A stretch of DNA of 64,000 nucleotides, from positions 105,013 to 169,012 of the forward strand of contig NZ_AMSS01000014.1 in NCBI RefSeq assembly GCF_000313935.1, given 5' to 3'. Position 1 is the first letter of the stretch. Every line of letters starts with the position of its first letter. A program made the translations under genes and the position numbers. Origin of the DNA: Acinetobacter sp. WC-141. GTDB taxonomy: Bacteria > Pseudomonadota > Gammaproteobacteria > Pseudomonadales > Moraxellaceae. Below are positions 1 to 8,468 of the stretch, piece after piece. Below the pieces are notes generated by a model, which was not told the DNA's origin, did no database searches, and saw only the letters and a list, made by a program, of their open reading frames with translations.

Positions 1-1
1 C

Positions 2-1285
2 ATGGTCGGCACCACCATTGAATGGTATGACTTTTTTATTTACGGTGCGGCAGCAGCGCTCATTTTTAATAAGTTATTTTTCCCAAATCTGGATGCACTT
101 ACCGGCGTGCTTGCTGCATTTGCCACCTATGCCGTTGGATTTATTGGAAGACCATTAGGCGGCTTAGTCTTTGGTCATTTTGGTGACAAGATTGGCCGTA
201 AATCGATGTTGCTACTGACCTTGATGCTCATGGGGATCCCAACCGTACTGATTGGCTTATTACCGACTTATGAATCAATTGGATATTGGGCTGCGATTGG
301 CTTGGTTGTCTTGCGATTCATTCAAGGTATGGCAATGGGCGGTGAATGGGGTGGTGCTGTACTTATGGCCGTTGAACATGCTCCCGAAGGCGGTAAAGGG
401 TTCTGGGGAAGTTTACCTCAAGCTAGTACAGGTGGTGGCTTAATGCTAGCCTCAATCGCGTTGGGTCTGGTGTCGTTATTACCTGAAGAAGCACTGTTTA
501 GCTGGGGTTGGCGTTTACCATTTCTTGCCAGTATTATTTTACTGGCAGTAGGTTGGTATATTCGAGTAAAAGTGCCTGAGTCGCCAGATTTCGAAAAAGT
601 AAAACAACAGTCCGAGGAAGTCAAAGTTCCTGCTTTACAGGTTTTTAAAAATCATCCAAAGCAACTCATCACCATTATTTTGGCTCGCGCTGCCGAAAAT
701 GCATGGTTCTATATTGCCTCAACATTTACATTGGCTTATACCACCGCACAACTTGGAATTCCACGCCAAGACATTTTATTTGCTACCATTTGCGGCGCAG
801 CCGTCATTTTATTTATGACACCTTTATGCGGACATTTGTCGGATAAAGTCGGCCAACGCAATATGTTTATGTTTGGCCTATGCATACTGGCGCTTTACTG
901 CTATCCATTTTTTACCATGCTCAACACAAAAGACCCGGTGTTAGTCTGGACCGCAATTGTTTTAGCAATTGGCGTTGTGTTCCCAATTATGTATGCGCCG
1001 CAAGCTCAGCTTTTTGCACGTCAATTTCCAGCGGAAATTCGTTATAGTGGAATCTCGATTTCGGTACAGTTAGCTGGCGTATTAGGTGGTGGTTTGGCAC
1101 CAATGATTGCTACTAAATTGTTGAGTATCGGGCAGGGTAATCCATATCTAATTATGTTTTATATTGGAAGTATGGCTGTAGTCGCAATTATATCGACGTC
1201 ATTTATGCCGCGCGATTGGAGTGCTAAAATGGATGAAACTTATTATAAAAAGTCGAATTTAAATTTAAAAACCAAAATTGATTAA
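2..1285 (+). CDS. MFS transporter, metabolite:H+ symporter family (5' partial)
   Basis: Inner-membrane proton symporter of the MHS branch of the major facilitator superfamily (ProP/ShiA/KgtP relatives), taking up an organic acid or similar metabolite that cannot be named from sequence. The visible part starts inside the family's N-terminal signature, GTTIEWYDFFIYG, so the true start lies left of the window and the ATG at 2 is probably internal. The loop 2-3 motif GHFGDKIGRKSMLL and the GGEWGGA stretch in helix 4 are typical. About eleven further hydrophobic segments run to residue 400. It converges on abaI, with the abaI terminator between them. Family is secure; substrate is unknown. Confidence 0.85.
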   Translation: MVGTTIEWYDFFIYGAAAALIFNKLFFPNLDALTGVLAAFATYAVGFIGRPLGGLVFGHFGDKIGRKSMLLLTLMLMGIPTVLIGLLPTYESIGYWAAIGLVVLRFIQGMAMGGEWGGAVLMAVEHAPEGGKGFWGSLPQASTGGGLMLASIALGLVSLLPEEALFSWGWRLPFLASIILLAVGWYIRVKVPESPDFEKVKQQSEEVKVPALQVFKNHPKQLITIILARAAENAWFYIASTFTLAYTTAQLGIPRQDILFATICGAAVILFMTPLCGHLSDKVGQRNMFMFGLCILALYCYPFFTMLNTKDPVLVWTAIVLAIGVVFPIMYAPQAQLFARQFPAEIRYSGISISVQLAGVLGGGLAPMIATKLLSIGQGNPYLIMFYIGSMAVVAIISTSFMPRDWSAKMDETYYKKSNLNLKTKID

Positions 1286-1327
1286 TAGGTATTAATGTTT
1301 CTTAATCGTATTGCTACCTGACTATAT

Positions 1328-1367
1328 AAAAATTGGGACTCATGCCAAAAATAGGTATGAGTCCCAA
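1328..1367 (-). terminator. Rho-independent terminator of abaI
   Basis: A 14-bp stem (GGGACTCAT paired with ATGAGTCCC plus flanks, one G-T wobble) with a 7-base loop lies at 1333-1367. On the minus strand it is followed by five T residues. It sits just downstream of the abaI stop and may also block read-through from the MFS gene. Confidence 0.8.
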
Positions 1368-1375
1368 ATAAGAAA

Positions 1376-1927
1376 TTAAACTTCAATCAAGCATGCAAAC
1401 ATAGCATATCCATTGATGACCATTGGCGGTCCTGCACGACGGGCGCGAAAACCCGCGGCACGTAATAACCGCTCTACCCCAAGAGGTGAGGTCGTAATAA
1501 GTTGTTTTGCGCCTTGTTTTCTTGCAAAGTTGATCGCTTCTTGCAGAATAGCAATAGAGACTGGGGATGACACTGCTTGATTAGCAGAGGTCGGCGGGTT
1601 CGAGAAATCTACGGCTGAAAATCTTGATAATTCCCAGATTTCTGGTGAGCAAGGAATAGGCATTCCATTCATTAATTGAGGGAATATTTCACCCAGTAAA
1701 TAAGGCTGGATGGTCGGTAGAAGTCTCGCGCAGCCAATAATGTTAGATTCTCTATCTTGAGCAACGACATACGCTGTGTCGATTTTATCAAATTGATCTA
1801 GCTCTTCATTATTAGGACAGTTCAACTCCCAACCTAAATATTCAACAAATACCTTGTAGCGGTAACTTTTAAATTTGGTATATAGGCCTTCTGAAAAATT
1901 GTTTTGAAATCCAGCAATAACATTCAT
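1376..1927 (-). CDS. abaI: N-acyl-homoserine lactone synthase AbaI
   Basis: LuxI-family autoinducer synthase. It makes an acyl-homoserine lactone from S-adenosylmethionine and acyl-ACP; characterised Acinetobacter homologues make 3-hydroxy-C12-HSL. The 183-residue protein shows the family's conserved features: YRYKVFVEYLGWEL near residue 30, acidic residues in FDKIDTAYVV, Arg in GCARLLPT, and the Glu and Arg of EIWELSRFSAVD. The start is the ATG at 1927, giving the usual 183 aa with GGAAG about 10 bases upstream. An in-frame GTG at 1942 would add five residues. A lux box lies about 60 bases upstream (1984-2003). It sits next to abaM on the same strand and faces away from abaR, the layout known in Acinetobacter. 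Confidence 0.95.
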   Translation of the reverse strand: MNVIAGFQNNFSEGLYTKFKSYRYKVFVEYLGWELNCPNNEELDQFDKIDTAYVVAQDRESNIIGCARLLPTIQPYLLGEIFPQLMNGMPIPCSPEIWELSRFSAVDFSNPPTSANQAVSSPVSIAILQEAINFARKQGAKQLITTSPLGVERLLRAAGFRARRAGPPMVINGYAMFACLIEV

Positions 1928-1983
1928 TAAAAGTGCTTCCACTTATTTTTCAAGTGACTTTACTGAACAGCTGGAAAGGTGGT

Positions 1984-2003
1984 AACTGTAAGAATTTACA
2001 GGT
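1984..2003 (-). promoter_or_regulatory. lux box upstream of abaI
   Basis: The core CTGTAAGAATTTACAG (1986-2001) is a perfect 6-4-6 inverted repeat. With flanks it matches the 20-bp operon box at 4328-4347 in both arms except for one base. The centre is at 1993.5. A possible -10 (TAAAGT on the minus strand, 1957-1962) would put it about 43 bases upstream of the transcription start, as expected for LuxR-type activation by AbaR. Confidence 0.85.
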
Positions 2004-2005
2004 TT

Positions 2006-2422
2006 CTAAGAGAAGGTTTGACTTAATGAAGACTTGGTTAATGAAGTATTGATTTGGGTATAAATAAATGGTTCCCAGAACAAAGTATCTATTTTTTTCT
2101 CGAGTAATGTTTCATTAATATCAAATCCGATATCCATACCAGATACATCAACAATCATGATATTGCTTCGAGGTAACCCCACTCGTTTTACGGTAGTGAT
2201 GCCATTATTCTCAATGAGTTCCCAATCCCATCCGGTACTTAATGCTGGAGTCTGTGAGGTTGCCCATTCGGTAAAACCATAATAGAAAATTTGAGACGCT
2301 TCAGTATGTCTAGATTCAACGATAGAGATGATGTGTTGAAGAGGATAACTCATGAGTTGGTTTTTGTTCATTCGAATAAAACCATCTGTTGAGATAGAGA
2401 AATGAGGGGGTATGCTAACCAT
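2006..2422 (-). CDS. abaM: AbaM, RsaM-family quorum-sensing modulator
   Basis: Small cytoplasmic protein encoded between the AHL synthase and its receptor, the position of abaM in A. baumannii and of rsaM in Burkholderia and Pseudomonas fuscovaginae. RsaM-type proteins lower AHL output by a mechanism that is poorly understood. The 138-residue sequence has no recognisable DNA-binding motif or membrane segment. The central TGWDWELIENNG stretch and the tryptophan near LFWEPF fit the family as I know it. The ATG at 2422 is used; a second Met follows at residue 18. Its stop lies almost on the abaI lux box, so abaI can be transcribed separately. A lux-like palindrome lies upstream at 2491-2506. Assignment rests mainly on position. 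Confidence 0.72.
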   Translation of the reverse strand: MVSIPPHFSISTDGFIRMNKNQLMSYPLQHIISIVESRHTEASQIFYYGFTEWATSQTPALSTGWDWELIENNGITTVKRVGLPRSNIMIVDVSGMDIGFDINETLLEKKIDTLFWEPFIYTQINTSLTKSSLSQTFS

Positions 2423-3180
2423 GCTACCTGCTTAAGTACCCTAAATTAAGATTTAATGAATAAATAACATAAAGTTTTGCCAATAAAATACTGTTATATT
2501 TAACAGGTTAACTATAATGTGTTAGCACATCTTTAAGCTCTTCTTATTAGAGAGGTTGTGGGGTAAAAAATTATTTTTTAAAGAGACTCCCTCGATGGAG
2601 ATTATTAGTTAACCAATATTTCTTGTACTCAAATACTAATTATAAGTATGAGGATTTTTACTTTAATTGATTGGTTTTTAAAGTATTATAATTATTTTTA
2701 GTTTTTATATATAAAAAATAAGAAAATTAGAGATATCGAATAATTGATAGACAATATTATTTAATTAAATTAATAAAAATATGCGATGAAGTTTAAGTAG
2801 TCGACCTCTTTATAAATTAAAAAAATATATATTTTGGAATAAAATGCATCCTGTAAATTTTAATTTTTAAAGCATAATCTGCGCATGAAATATAACAACC
2901 TTGAAAGCTTTCAGACATCTAGTTTATCTGAATAATTTGCAACTATTCCGGGCTTAAAAGTGTTGTTAATTGGATGATGAATTCAAAGTCTTTAATTGAG
3001 AGCTCTAATAGAAGAGTAGGCGCCGAAAATATATTTAGCAACTTCAGAATCTTTTAGATTTTTGAAGGACTTTATTGAAATTACGGTAAAAGATTAGACC
3101 TACACTTCAATTTGATTGCTTGGATTCACAATATGCAACCGAATAAAAAATAGTCTGTGAATGGAGTCTAATGAGAGCAA
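2423..3180. other. AT-rich abaM-abaR intergenic region
   Basis: This 758-bp spacer between divergent abaM and abaR is visibly AT-rich, with long A/T runs. It holds the lux-like palindrome near abaM. I see no open frame with coding character and no RNA gene. The abaR promoter is not clear; a weak candidate is TTGATT near 3112. Confidence 0.6.
2489..2508 (-). promoter_or_regulatory. Variant lux-like box upstream of abaM
   Basis: CTGTTATATTTAACAG (2491-2506) is a perfect 6-4-6 inverted repeat with the same architecture as the two lux boxes in this window. The fifth base of each arm is swapped (CTGTTA for CTGTAA). It is centred about 76 bases upstream of the abaM start, so it could bind AbaR weakly. 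Function is inferred. Confidence 0.45.
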
Positions 3181-3897
3181 ATGGAAAGTTGGCAAGAGGA
3201 TTTATTATCAGCATTTTTGGTGGTAAAGAATGAATACCAGTTGTTTGAGATCGTTAAATCTACCGCATCAAGGCTCGGATTTGACTATTGCGCTTATGGT
3301 ATGCAATCACCCTTATCTATTGCTGAACCAAAAACGATTATGCTGAATAATTATCCAGAAGCATGGCAGAAACGTTATGTGGAACGGCAATATGTGAAGA
3401 TAGATCCCACCGTGCAGCATTGTATGGTATCACTTCAACCTCTTGTTTGGTCGAGTCAATCTGCAAAGACACAGACCGAAAAAGATTTTTGGGAGGAAGC
3501 GCGTTCTTATGGTTTAAATGTCGGTTGGGCTCAGTCAAGCCGTGATTTTATTGGGACCCGAGGAATGCTAACACTAGCAAGATCCAACGACCAGTTATCA
3601 GAAAAAGAACAAAAAGCACAATATACGAATATGTACTGGTTAACTCAAACAGTGCATTCCAGCATTGCTAAAATAGTAAATGATGTAGAGTTTGCTAAAT
3701 TCAATCTTTATTTAACGAACAGGGAAAAAGAGGCGTTACGTTGGACTGCCGAAGGCAAAACGTCAGCAGAAATAGCTCAGATTCTTGGGGTAACTGAAAG
3801 AACCGTAAATTTCCATCTCAGTAACTCCATGCAAAAGTTAAATGTAAATAATAAAATTTCAGCAGCTATTCGAGCTGTAATGCTAGGGCTTTTGTAG
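3181..3897 (+). CDS. abaR: LuxR-family AHL receptor and activator AbaR
   Basis: Quorum-sensing transcription factor that binds the AbaI signal and activates lux-box promoters. The 238-residue protein has an N-terminal autoinducer-binding domain (about 15-165) with the tryptophans and tyrosines typical of the family (WQKRYVERQYVKIDP, FWEEARSYGLNVGW). A C-terminal LuxR/GerE helix-turn-helix (about 175-238) begins LTNREKEALRWTAEGKT and contains VTERTVNFHLSNSMQKL. The length is typical. The gene reads away from abaM and abaI and towards the biosynthetic operon, with AT-rich spacers on both sides. I see no clear lux box in front of abaR itself. Confidence 0.95.
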   Translation: MESWQEDLLSAFLVVKNEYQLFEIVKSTASRLGFDYCAYGMQSPLSIAEPKTIMLNNYPEAWQKRYVERQYVKIDPTVQHCMVSLQPLVWSSQSAKTQTEKDFWEEARSYGLNVGWAQSSRDFIGTRGMLTLARSNDQLSEKEQKAQYTNMYWLTQTVHSSIAKIVNDVEFAKFNLYLTNREKEALRWTAEGKTSAEIAQILGVTERTVNFHLSNSMQKLNVNNKISAAIRAVMLGLL

Positions 3898-4495
3898 AGA
3901 GTATAAATAACACAGAAATTTAATATTAAAATTAAAAGAAATAAATAATTTTAAGATTTATATAATTGATTTAAGTTAATTAAATATTTTAAATTTAAAG
4001 AAATATAATAAATAAAACTTTTTATTTATCTTCATGCTGTATTCTTAAATATTTATTTTTTATGTGTACCTATATAAATATAATAATTTAATTTTTAATT
4101 TATATTATTTTTTATAAATTTTTTGAAAATATTTACTCTAGAGTTAAAAAATAATGATGCAACTGTTTAAGAGTAAAAACCTTCAAAGACTTGGCTTATG
4201 AGTATCTAAATTAGGAATAGGTGAGGCATTAATTTAAAATAATGATAAGAAATTAAAAATATATAACTGAACAAAAAATGATTCATATAAAGGATTTAGC
4301 TTCTTAATTTTCGATAAGAGATCACTAACCTGTAAACACTTACAGGTGTAATAAGTAACACTCATACATAAAATATAATGTGAATTTATATTTTAAATAA
4401 AAAGTATATTTATTCTTTATTAAGAAACCTAGCAAAAAATGTCGTTTCTGAATTAGCAGATTTTAAAGGTTAATTATAATTAATCGGAGTAAGTT
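3898..4495. other. AT-rich regulatory region before the biosynthetic operon
   Basis: This 598-bp spacer is strongly AT-rich. It contains the 20-bp lux box (4328-4347) and candidate -10 elements TAAAAT (4369-4374) and TATAAT (4374-4379). That implies a leader of roughly 110 bases before the first gene. No other gene or RNA is visible. Confidence 0.65.
4328..4347 (+). promoter_or_regulatory. Perfect lux box of the lipopeptide operon
   Basis: ACCTGTAAACACTTACAGGT is an 8-4-8 inverted repeat without mismatch. Its centre (4337.5) lies about 43 bases upstream of the start predicted from the TAAAAT -10 at 4369-4374. This is the spacing at which LuxR-type activators overlap the -35 region. It should be the AbaR target that turns on the eight-gene operon. 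Confidence 0.85.
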
Positions 4496-6385
4496 ATGGC
4501 TGTAATGTGTACGGATAATATCATTGCAACTTTGGAATCCCACGCAAAATTAAATGGAAATAAGATCGCTTTTGAGTATTTGGGACGCCAGTCTGGTGGT
4601 ATTCAATCTCTGACATATGCAGATTTGAATGAGCGAGTTCAACATCAAGCCCAAATATTAATGAATATTGTAGACAGTGGTGACCGTGCCGTATTGCTAT
4701 TCGAACCTGGGTTGGACTTTATCGTATCGTTCTTTGCCTGTCTGAAAGCTAAAATTATTGCAGTACCAGTCAGCTTACCGTTTAACCGTAATGGTTTTTC
4801 TAATATTTTGAATATTATGAATGACTGTGAGCCTAAGATTGTACTCACAACAAAAAAGATTCTTGAGCTAGCAGGTCTTATCACACTAAAAGCTCAAAAT
4901 GAAAATTTGATATTACATGCTGTTGATGCCGAATTGCAGCGTGACTTGGTGGAAAAGGATTTTCCGCTTATTACTGAAAAAGATATCTGCTTCCTTCAAT
5001 ATACCTCAGGCTCAACAGGCTGGCCTAAAGGCGTAATTGTCACTCATAAAAATATTATGGCCAATGAAGTCATGATTGCCGAAGCTTTTGGTACACAACC
5101 AGAAGATGTTGGCCTGACGTGGCTGCCTGTTTACCACGATATGGGGTTGATCGGCTCGGTTTTGCAAACCGTATATATGGGGCTGACTTGTTATGTCATG
5201 TCGCCGTTGGATTTCATTCGAAAACCTCTTAAATGGCTACAATTTATTAGTGAAAAAGGCGTCACGATTAGTGGTGGACCAAACTTTGCCTATGAATTAT
5301 GTCTGCATCGCATCACTGATGAGCAAGCTACAGCGCTTGATTTAAGCCGTGTGCGTGTGCTGTTTAATGGTGCCGAGCCGATCAAGGCCCATGTTATGCA
5401 ACGCTTCATGGAGAAGTTCAATACACAATCGAAGCTCCGACTAGATACTTTCTTGCCATGTTATGGCTTGGCAGAAGTGACGCTCTTAGTCAGTGGCGTA
5501 ACTGGCCCACTCAATGCAATTTCACTTGATCGTGACCAGTTAAATGCCCATTTGGTACAGACCAGCCAAGATCAGACAGCCGTGCAAGTAGTGAGCTGTG
5601 GCAAGATCTCGAAACATATTGATTGCCGTATCGTTAACCCTCATACCCGTAAAGAGGTAGCGGCTCATGAAGTCGGTGAAATCTGGCTAGCAGGCGAGAG
5701 TGTCACTGCAGGTTACTGGCAAAAGCCGGAAGTTAATCAGGAAACCTTTGAAGCCACGATCCTTAATGAAGCGGGACAACCTAGCCAAGTACACTACTTA
5801 AGAACGGGTGATATGGGCTTTATCAAAAACGGAGACCTCTATATAACCGGCCGCCTTAAGGATGTGATTATCATTCGTGGCAAAAACTATTACCCTCAAG
5901 ACATTGAGTGCTCTGTTGAAACGGCACATCCTGCTGTTCGTAAAGGCTGTGTTGCAGCAGTAAATTTTGATGATTCTGAAGGGGTTACGGTTGTACTTGA
6001 GATTAAGAAAAAGTCCTTAGATAAGACACTTAATTTTGAAACCATTAGAACTCAGGTTAAAGAACAAGTGGCGGCTGATATTGGATTGCCTGTAGACGGT
6101 GTCTATTTATTGCATCAAGGCCGAATAAATAAGACCACGAGCGGCAAAATTAGAAGAAGAAAAATTAAAGAGCAGATCGAACGCGGTCAACTGGTCTGTT
6201 TAACCCATCCAAACCGTAGAACGATGATTGCTCGAAACTATGTCAAAAACGGCTTAGAAGTCATCCGTGATCGTGAGCAGCGGGGGCAGCTGATTCGTTA
6301 TAGCTCCAACCTACTCAACTCAATGATCAAGGAACGAGAAGTACGCGCGCTCATTTTTAATCGACTCAAAAGTGCTTTGTTTTAA
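4496..6385 (+). CDS. Fatty acyl-AMP ligase (FAAL-type), A1S_0112-like
   Basis: Activates a fatty acid as acyl-AMP and is expected to load it onto the carrier protein encoded two genes downstream. The 629-residue protein is an ANL-superfamily enzyme: the P-loop YTSGSTGWPKG at residues 169-179, the acidic motif RTGDMGF at 436-442, then GRLKDVIIIRGKNYYPQDIE. The GKNYYPQDIE form is typical of FAALs acting with NRPS or PKS systems rather than CoA ligases. A C-terminal tail of about 60 residues follows the catalytic Lys region (TTSGKIRRRKI). The start is supported by GGAG 8 bases upstream. It is the first gene of the operon, behind the lux box. Chain length of the substrate is not readable. Confidence 0.9.
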   Translation: MAVMCTDNIIATLESHAKLNGNKIAFEYLGRQSGGIQSLTYADLNERVQHQAQILMNIVDSGDRAVLLFEPGLDFIVSFFACLKAKIIAVPVSLPFNRNGFSNILNIMNDCEPKIVLTTKKILELAGLITLKAQNENLILHAVDAELQRDLVEKDFPLITEKDICFLQYTSGSTGWPKGVIVTHKNIMANEVMIAEAFGTQPEDVGLTWLPVYHDMGLIGSVLQTVYMGLTCYVMSPLDFIRKPLKWLQFISEKGVTISGGPNFAYELCLHRITDEQATALDLSRVRVLFNGAEPIKAHVMQRFMEKFNTQSKLRLDTFLPCYGLAEVTLLVSGVTGPLNAISLDRDQLNAHLVQTSQDQTAVQVVSCGKISKHIDCRIVNPHTRKEVAAHEVGEIWLAGESVTAGYWQKPEVNQETFEATILNEAGQPSQVHYLRTGDMGFIKNGDLYITGRLKDVIIIRGKNYYPQDIECSVETAHPAVRKGCVAAVNFDDSEGVTVVLEIKKKSLDKTLNFETIRTQVKEQVAADIGLPVDGVYLLHQGRINKTTSGKIRRRKIKEQIERGQLVCLTHPNRRTMIARNYVKNGLEVIRDREQRGQLIRYSSNLLNSMIKEREVRALIFNRLKSALF

Positions 6386-6417
6386 CCCTTATCTTTTAAA
6401 TCTTTGAGTGAAAATCC

Positions 6418-8211
6418 ATGTCACTTACGTCCAATTTGCGGCAGTTTCAATCTGCTGCTCGTCTGGAGCAAATTTTAGGCTCCGTACATGATACCAATAA
6501 TGATTTTTCTTGGTCCGCAGCTATCGAGCGCGATGAGAAAGAGCAATACCCTCAGCGAGCTGTTGATTTTCTGAATGCTGTGGGTATGAACCGTTTTTAT
6601 GTGCCTTCAGAGCTCGGAGGTCGCATGGAAATTGGTGAAGAGTTGTTATATCTACACCGCGTGCTGGCACGACGAGATCTAACCATCAATTCGACTTATA
6701 GCACGAATGCTTGGTCTGTGATTGTGTGGATCGGCGGTAATGCGAATCAATGCCAAAATATTGCTAGTCGAATTTTAAGTGGTGCTGCTCCAGCATTAGC
6801 TTATAGCGAGAAAGCGCATGGTGCCGATCTATTATCTAGTGAAGTAACAGCACAGCCTGCCGAGAGTAAATACATCTTAAATGGCGAAAAATGGTCAATC
6901 AACCGCGCCACTTTAGGAGACTCTTTAAGTCTGATCGCTAAAACATCGAACGATCGTGGACCACGTAGTTTGAGCGCATTCTGGCTTGATAAGCGTCATA
7001 TGGCTTCTAAAGGAACGTATAGCCTGAACCGTCTTCCAACAGTAGGTATGCGTGGTTTAGATATCAGCGGTATTGGCTTTAACAACGCTGAAATTCACAA
7101 AGATGCTTTGATCGGTGAAGAAGGTCAGGGCTTAGAACTTGGACTTAAGACGCTACAGGTAACACGTGCATATTGCAGTAGTTTCTCTCTAGGTGCTGGC
7201 GATACGATGCTACGCATCGCAACCGAGTTTGCGATTGAACGAGAGTTATATAACAAAAAAGTAATAAGCATACCGTTGGTACGTGAGCAACTCGCTACAG
7301 CTTATGCCTACCTTTTAGCAGCGGAGGTGTTATCACTTGTTGGTGCGCGAGGGTTACACGTTTGTATCAATCAGTTCAGTACATGGTCACCAATCGTCAA
7401 GGTACTGGTGCCTGAATATGTAGAGTCGCTTGCCAAGATCACTTCTTCAGTGCTTGGGTCGCGTTTTTTCTTAAGAAATGCATATGCGGATGGAATGTAC
7501 CAGAAAGCATTCAGAGACCATCTGATTGTTAGTGTGTTTGACGGTAGTAGCACCGTCTGTCTAGACAGCCTGAGTTTTCAGCTCAAATCTGCCAATAAAG
7601 GTCGTAGCAAAAAAGCTGACTATCTTAATCAAGCCGAAGCGAAAGCACGCTATCACCAGTTATATGACTTACAGGTGAAGACGGATGCTATTGATTTTCG
7701 TGAGCTTGAGATTTTCAACCGCGATGGTGACTTGGTGATGGAATCACTCGGGACAATCATCGAAATGCTCAATGATGCCGATGTCACAGCAGGGTTGTCT
7801 GCTGAGACACTCACCACGCTACGTGAACAAGCAAACCAACTTCTGGTTGAGCAGCATTCGTTGGATCAAAAAATTCAGGATTACTTCTCAAATTCTGAGC
7901 AAAGCAAAGAGTTTGAAACGTTGCGCTTTAGTCTTGCGCGTAGTTATGCAGAGCTATTCGCTCGTATTGCTGTGTTGGGTTTCTGGGTATTTAACCGCCA
8001 TGGTTTAAGGCCTGCTTTACAGGATGGTGCATGGCTGATCATTTTCCTAAATGCTGCTGAAGGGCAGACAGCTCCTCCTATGACGTCACTACGTGAAAGC
8101 ACATTGGCAGATCTGCTGGACCGAATTTCAACCAATCACATGTTATCTGTCATCGATTTTGCACTGGCACCGCGTGATGCCAAACCGGTTAAAAAGGAGA
8201 TTACCCCATGA
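6418..8211 (+). CDS. Acyl-CoA dehydrogenase-like flavoenzyme, A1S_0113-like
   Basis: Predicted FAD enzyme that oxidises an acyl chain, probably while it is attached to the carrier protein encoded directly downstream; that substrate is inferred from context. Residues 1-400 follow the acyl-CoA dehydrogenase fold: helical N-domain, beta domain with NGEKWSINRATLGDSL, and helical C-domain. Where family members usually have the catalytic Glu in a YEG-T stretch, this protein reads VFDGSS, placing Asp375 at that position. An extra helical region of about 200 residues (400-597) makes it longer than the usual 380. The stop overlaps the ACP start by 4 bases (ATGA), so the two are translationally coupled. 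FAAL, dehydrogenase and ACP together form a fatty-acid tailoring cassette. Confidence 0.85.
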   Translation: MSLTSNLRQFQSAARLEQILGSVHDTNNDFSWSAAIERDEKEQYPQRAVDFLNAVGMNRFYVPSELGGRMEIGEELLYLHRVLARRDLTINSTYSTNAWSVIVWIGGNANQCQNIASRILSGAAPALAYSEKAHGADLLSSEVTAQPAESKYILNGEKWSINRATLGDSLSLIAKTSNDRGPRSLSAFWLDKRHMASKGTYSLNRLPTVGMRGLDISGIGFNNAEIHKDALIGEEGQGLELGLKTLQVTRAYCSSFSLGAGDTMLRIATEFAIERELYNKKVISIPLVREQLATAYAYLLAAEVLSLVGARGLHVCINQFSTWSPIVKVLVPEYVESLAKITSSVLGSRFFLRNAYADGMYQKAFRDHLIVSVFDGSSTVCLDSLSFQLKSANKGRSKKADYLNQAEAKARYHQLYDLQVKTDAIDFRELEIFNRDGDLVMESLGTIIEMLNDADVTAGLSAETLTTLREQANQLLVEQHSLDQKIQDYFSNSEQSKEFETLRFSLARSYAELFARIAVLGFWVFNRHGLRPALQDGAWLIIFLNAAEGQTAPPMTSLRESTLADLLDRISTNHMLSVIDFALAPRDAKPVKKEITP

Positions 8212-8468
8212 ATAAAGATAAAGCTTACTGGAGCGCAATCATTCGTACGCTAGTCGCTAAAGAGATGCGCGTAGAGCCTGAGACGATTGATCCAGATCAA
8301 AAATTTACCAGTTATGGTCTTGATTCGATTGTTGCTTTGTCTGTGTCTGGGGATTTAGAAGATCTGACGAAATTAGAACTTGAGCCAACACTATTATGGG
8401 ATTACCCAACAATCAATGCGTTGGCTGAATATCTTGTTTCTGAGTTGCAACAAGGAGTTGCTTCATGA
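8208..8468 (+). CDS. Acyl carrier protein, A1S_0114-like
   Basis: Free-standing carrier protein of 86 residues with the phosphopantetheine site YGLDSIVAL; Ser40 is the predicted attachment point. It should carry the fatty acyl chain from the ligase, present it to the dehydrogenase and deliver it to the condensation domain of the NRPS. It overlaps both neighbours by ATGA junctions (8208-8211 and 8465-8468), indicating tight coupling. The phosphopantetheinyl transferase at the end of the operon is the likely activating enzyme. The fold and site are clear; the attached acyl group is not known. Confidence 0.92.
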   Translation: MNKDKAYWSAIIRTLVAKEMRVEPETIDPDQKFTSYGLDSIVALSVSGDLEDLTKLELEPTLLWDYPTINALAEYLVSELQQGVAS

